This document shows positions 61,901 through 64,000 of a stretch of DNA of 64,000 nt, one piece after another. The DNA is from Plectrocnemia conspersa (lineage: Eukaryota > Arthropoda > Insecta > Trichoptera > Polycentropodidae). The stretch is from NCBI GenBank assembly GCA_009617715.1, contig VTFK01000154.1, forward strand, positions 434,001 through 498,000. Reading direction: 5' to 3'. Positions within the stretch are counted from its first letter, which is position 1; each line of letters begins with the position of its first letter. Below the pieces are notes generated by a model, which was not told the DNA's origin, searched no databases, and saw only the letters and a list, made by a program, of their open reading frames with translations. The position numbers and the translations under genes are program-made.

Positions 61901-63110
61901 ATTTTTACTCGTAAGTTAATTATTAAATATTGTTGTTACTATTGAACACTTAAGATAGTAATTATGTACCCATAAACCGCGATAGTTGTACCAGTACTCA
62001 TTTACTATTTGGTTTGAGAGTTAAAATCTTGCAAACTGCATTTTTATTTGCCTTATGAATAAATATGGTGCAAATTCTATATATTATTATTTAGTTGGTT
62101 AGTCTATGATCAAGTAATAATTATTCTTTTAACGAATATTTGTTGGTTAAATGTAAAACCTTTTTTAATATTATTATTATTCAAAAATGTTATACTTTAA
62201 TTAACATTGTAGAATTTATTTTATTATTAATTGAAACATAAAGGTATATTAATAACTTTTATTTTTTAATTATATGATCTAAATGCGTATTTTGTATGCA
62301 TATGTAACTAAATATTTATTACGGGAAAATGTCATTATTTGTTTAGTCCTTTCACATTGATTTACGTCAATCCATTTTTATCTACTTGTCAATTTTGCTT
62401 CTGGATTTAAAATTATTTTAGCTTTAAATATGCTAAATTTTATTTGTAAATGTATGGACTTGTGAAAAAATTTATTATATATTCTAATCTGAATGAAATT
62501 TAGCTATTTATTAAAATATGCTAATAATATTAAAATCAGTTCGAAGTGTTTGAGTCATATAGAAATTTAATTTCAAATTTACAGAATATTTGTGAAGTTT
62601 TTAATTGTAAGATTGACTAATATCATTGATTTATTTATTGTGAATCTTTCGTTGCAACATTGCAGGAGCTAACCCAAATTAATCAAAATAAAATAATCAA
62701 TATCTACTAAGTAAGTTGACTGGAATTAAAGTCAGTAAATCAGTGACATCTAATGTATTTCTTGAAATTCTAATGTTAGGGCTTACTATTAATACATATA
62801 ACTATGAACAAATACTCAATTTGATTTTACTTATTTATCCTAATATTTATCATTGATTATTTATTATATAAGGAAAATCTAAGATTTTTTGATAATAATT
62901 ATGTCACAACTAGCTTTATATATAACGTTTATGATCTTTTCTCTTTACATATTTCAGTAGCATGTAATTTGTCATTAGAACGTCGCTGTTCATCTTAACT
63001 TTTAACTCAGAAGTTGTAAATTACATAGTCAACCTAGAAATATTAGTTAGAATGATATGTATAAATGTCACGTTGCGAGTTTTTGTGACAGATAGATACG
63101 ATACAGATCA
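58990..63110. other. AT-rich intron
   Basis: AT-rich sequence with a few more complex patches (59090-59340, 59850-60070, 60300-60620). The word AACCAGGTAC(G/A)TTTTAA occurs near 60163 and 60402. No gene or clear element was identified. Confidence 0.4.
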
Positions 63111-63164
63111 ATAATTTTGTTCCTCCTGACATAATAGAAATTGAAAAACACTAGTGTTAATAAA

Positions 63165-63215
63165 GGATTAAACCCAGGACTTTTAGATATTAATCACCGT
63201 GCTATCGTGCTGGTA
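63165..63215 (-). mobile_element. Decayed tRNA-derived relic (SINE-like)
   Basis: The minus strand reads TACCAGCACGATAGCACGGTG (A-box-like) then, about 20 nt later, CCTGGGTTTAATCC (B-box-like with two changes from GGTTCGANNCC). The arrangement, spacing and the (T/A)GATATT segment between boxes resemble the relic at 49317-49378, which suggests one old SINE family. Confidence 0.4.
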
Positions 63216-63219
63216 TCTT

Positions 63220-63770
63220 TAAAACAATCTATAACATATTTAAAATATAATTTGTGATCTTTTTCTTTATTTAAACGTCATTAAGTCTTACGCTAGTTTT
63301 CTTTTTTGGCAAACAAAGCGCGCATTATTTTTTTAACCGTTTCATAGAACAAAACAGTTCTGGCCGCATTATAGTGCTTTTAATTTATAAAGTTTATCAA
63401 TCGTTCAAAGGCTTTTAAAAGGGTTTTTATTGAGTTTGTTAGTGACAACTTATTGTCTTTTTCATAATAAACATCCTTTATTCAAATAAACATCCGATAT
63501 ACAAATTTACAACAATATTTGCACATAAAAATAAACAGTTTTTGTAATACACATGCTGTATAAACACGAACCTTTTACTAACTAACAAAAAGTTTTTTGT
63601 TAATTCTTTAGTCGTGTTACTCTACTTTAATTTTAAGTGATTTGTTATCGATTTGTTTTTTCAAGTATCTATTATACATGTTTCAGAAATTTCAATTGCC
63701 ATATAAAAATGTATGTATCTGCTTTGTCAAATGCTATTTTTAAAATATATTATTTACGGGACACTCTGTA
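63220..63770. other. AT-rich intron
   Basis: No supported feature. Confidence 0.4.
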
Positions 63771-64000
63771 TTATTGTTCACACACACCATAAACATTTTA
63801 CACGCGACAAACCACCGCCGTTTCCGAATGTTATGAAGACATCAATTTTTCTTATCCGAGCACAAGGGCTGCGGTATCATCACTCCCGCGATTTCAATTG
63901 CAGCGCGCCCCGTAGCTCTGGAGTATTAATTCAAAACGGCTGTAGTACGACTGGGGTTGGTTTATGGTAATATTAAACGTTGTCTCATGGGTAATGAGTC
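63770..64000. other. GC-richer islet running off the window
   Basis: Contains CAAACCACCGCCGTTTCCG, GCAGCGCGCCCCGTAG and CGACTGGGGTTGG. An 85-codon plus frame (63713-63970) has no domain and no good splice acceptor with CELF RRM1 continuation. Likely another conserved-noncoding-type island. Confidence 0.25.

Larger units (their letters stand above)
25417..64000 (+). other. First coding intron of the CELF gene (5' part, runs off the window)
   Basis: The intron begins GTATGTTTATAG after the exon. No exon starting with the expected G-C-A-F-L-T-Y continuation was found on the + strand, so the intron appears to be at least 38.6 kb long, matching the very long introns known for CELF genes. It contains AT-rich deserts, GC-richer islands, hairpins and transposon relics (listed separately). 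The first 74 nt stay open in frame, so retention would add 24 residues and end at TAA 25488-25490, giving a 182-residue protein with a truncated RRM1. Confidence 0.75.

Overview
This is a very AT-rich eukaryotic window, almost certainly from an insect nuclear genome. It holds one confidently recognised coding exon, the first coding exon of a CELF/Bruno-family RNA-binding protein on the + strand (24942-25416). The protein resembles the Bruno-3 / CELF3-6 subgroup. It ends inside RRM1 at a consensus splice donor, and no continuing RRM exon was seen downstream. The remaining ~38.6 kb therefore looks like one very long first coding intron that runs off the window. The insect order cannot be fixed from the sequence. 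The call of insect rests on the Bruno-3-like N-terminus, the giant intron and the AT-rich background with scattered GC-richer islands.

Layout: (1) 1-22.1 kb is upstream noncoding DNA: AT-rich with GC-richer islands, several perfect or near-perfect inverted repeats, a 3 x 32-bp minisatellite, two diverged minus-strand copies of an unrecognised coding-like segment (881-1152 and 20881-21140), and a ~115-bp duplicated segment (16964-17076 and 19515-19632). (2) 22.1-24.94 kb is the probable promoter / 5' UTR zone: a CpG-rich block at 22.10-22.56 kb, a second GC-richer block at 23.6-23.88 kb, and a TATA-box match at 24453. (3) 24942-25416 is the coding exon. (4) 25417-64000 is intron: AT deserts alternating with complex GC-richer islands that look like cis-regulatory or conserved noncoding elements, plus transposon debris.

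Mobile-element relics: a broken Tc1-like transposase (about 58.3-58.9 kb, with stops, a frameshift, an AT-rich insertion and Asn in place of the first catalytic Asp), two tRNA-derived SINE-like relics on the minus strand (49.32-49.38 and 63.17-63.22 kb), and possible remnants at 18364-18498, 27188-27285 and 2875-2939. Most open frames of 60-160 codons in the GC-richer islands show no recognisable domain and are treated as chance.

No new gene system is supported. The observations most worth a second look are the cluster of five perfect inverted repeats at 3641-3810, the hairpin cluster at 13525-14013, the duplicated islet at 16.96/19.5 kb, the unknown coding-like repeat pair, and the hairpin in the intron just downstream of the CELF exon.
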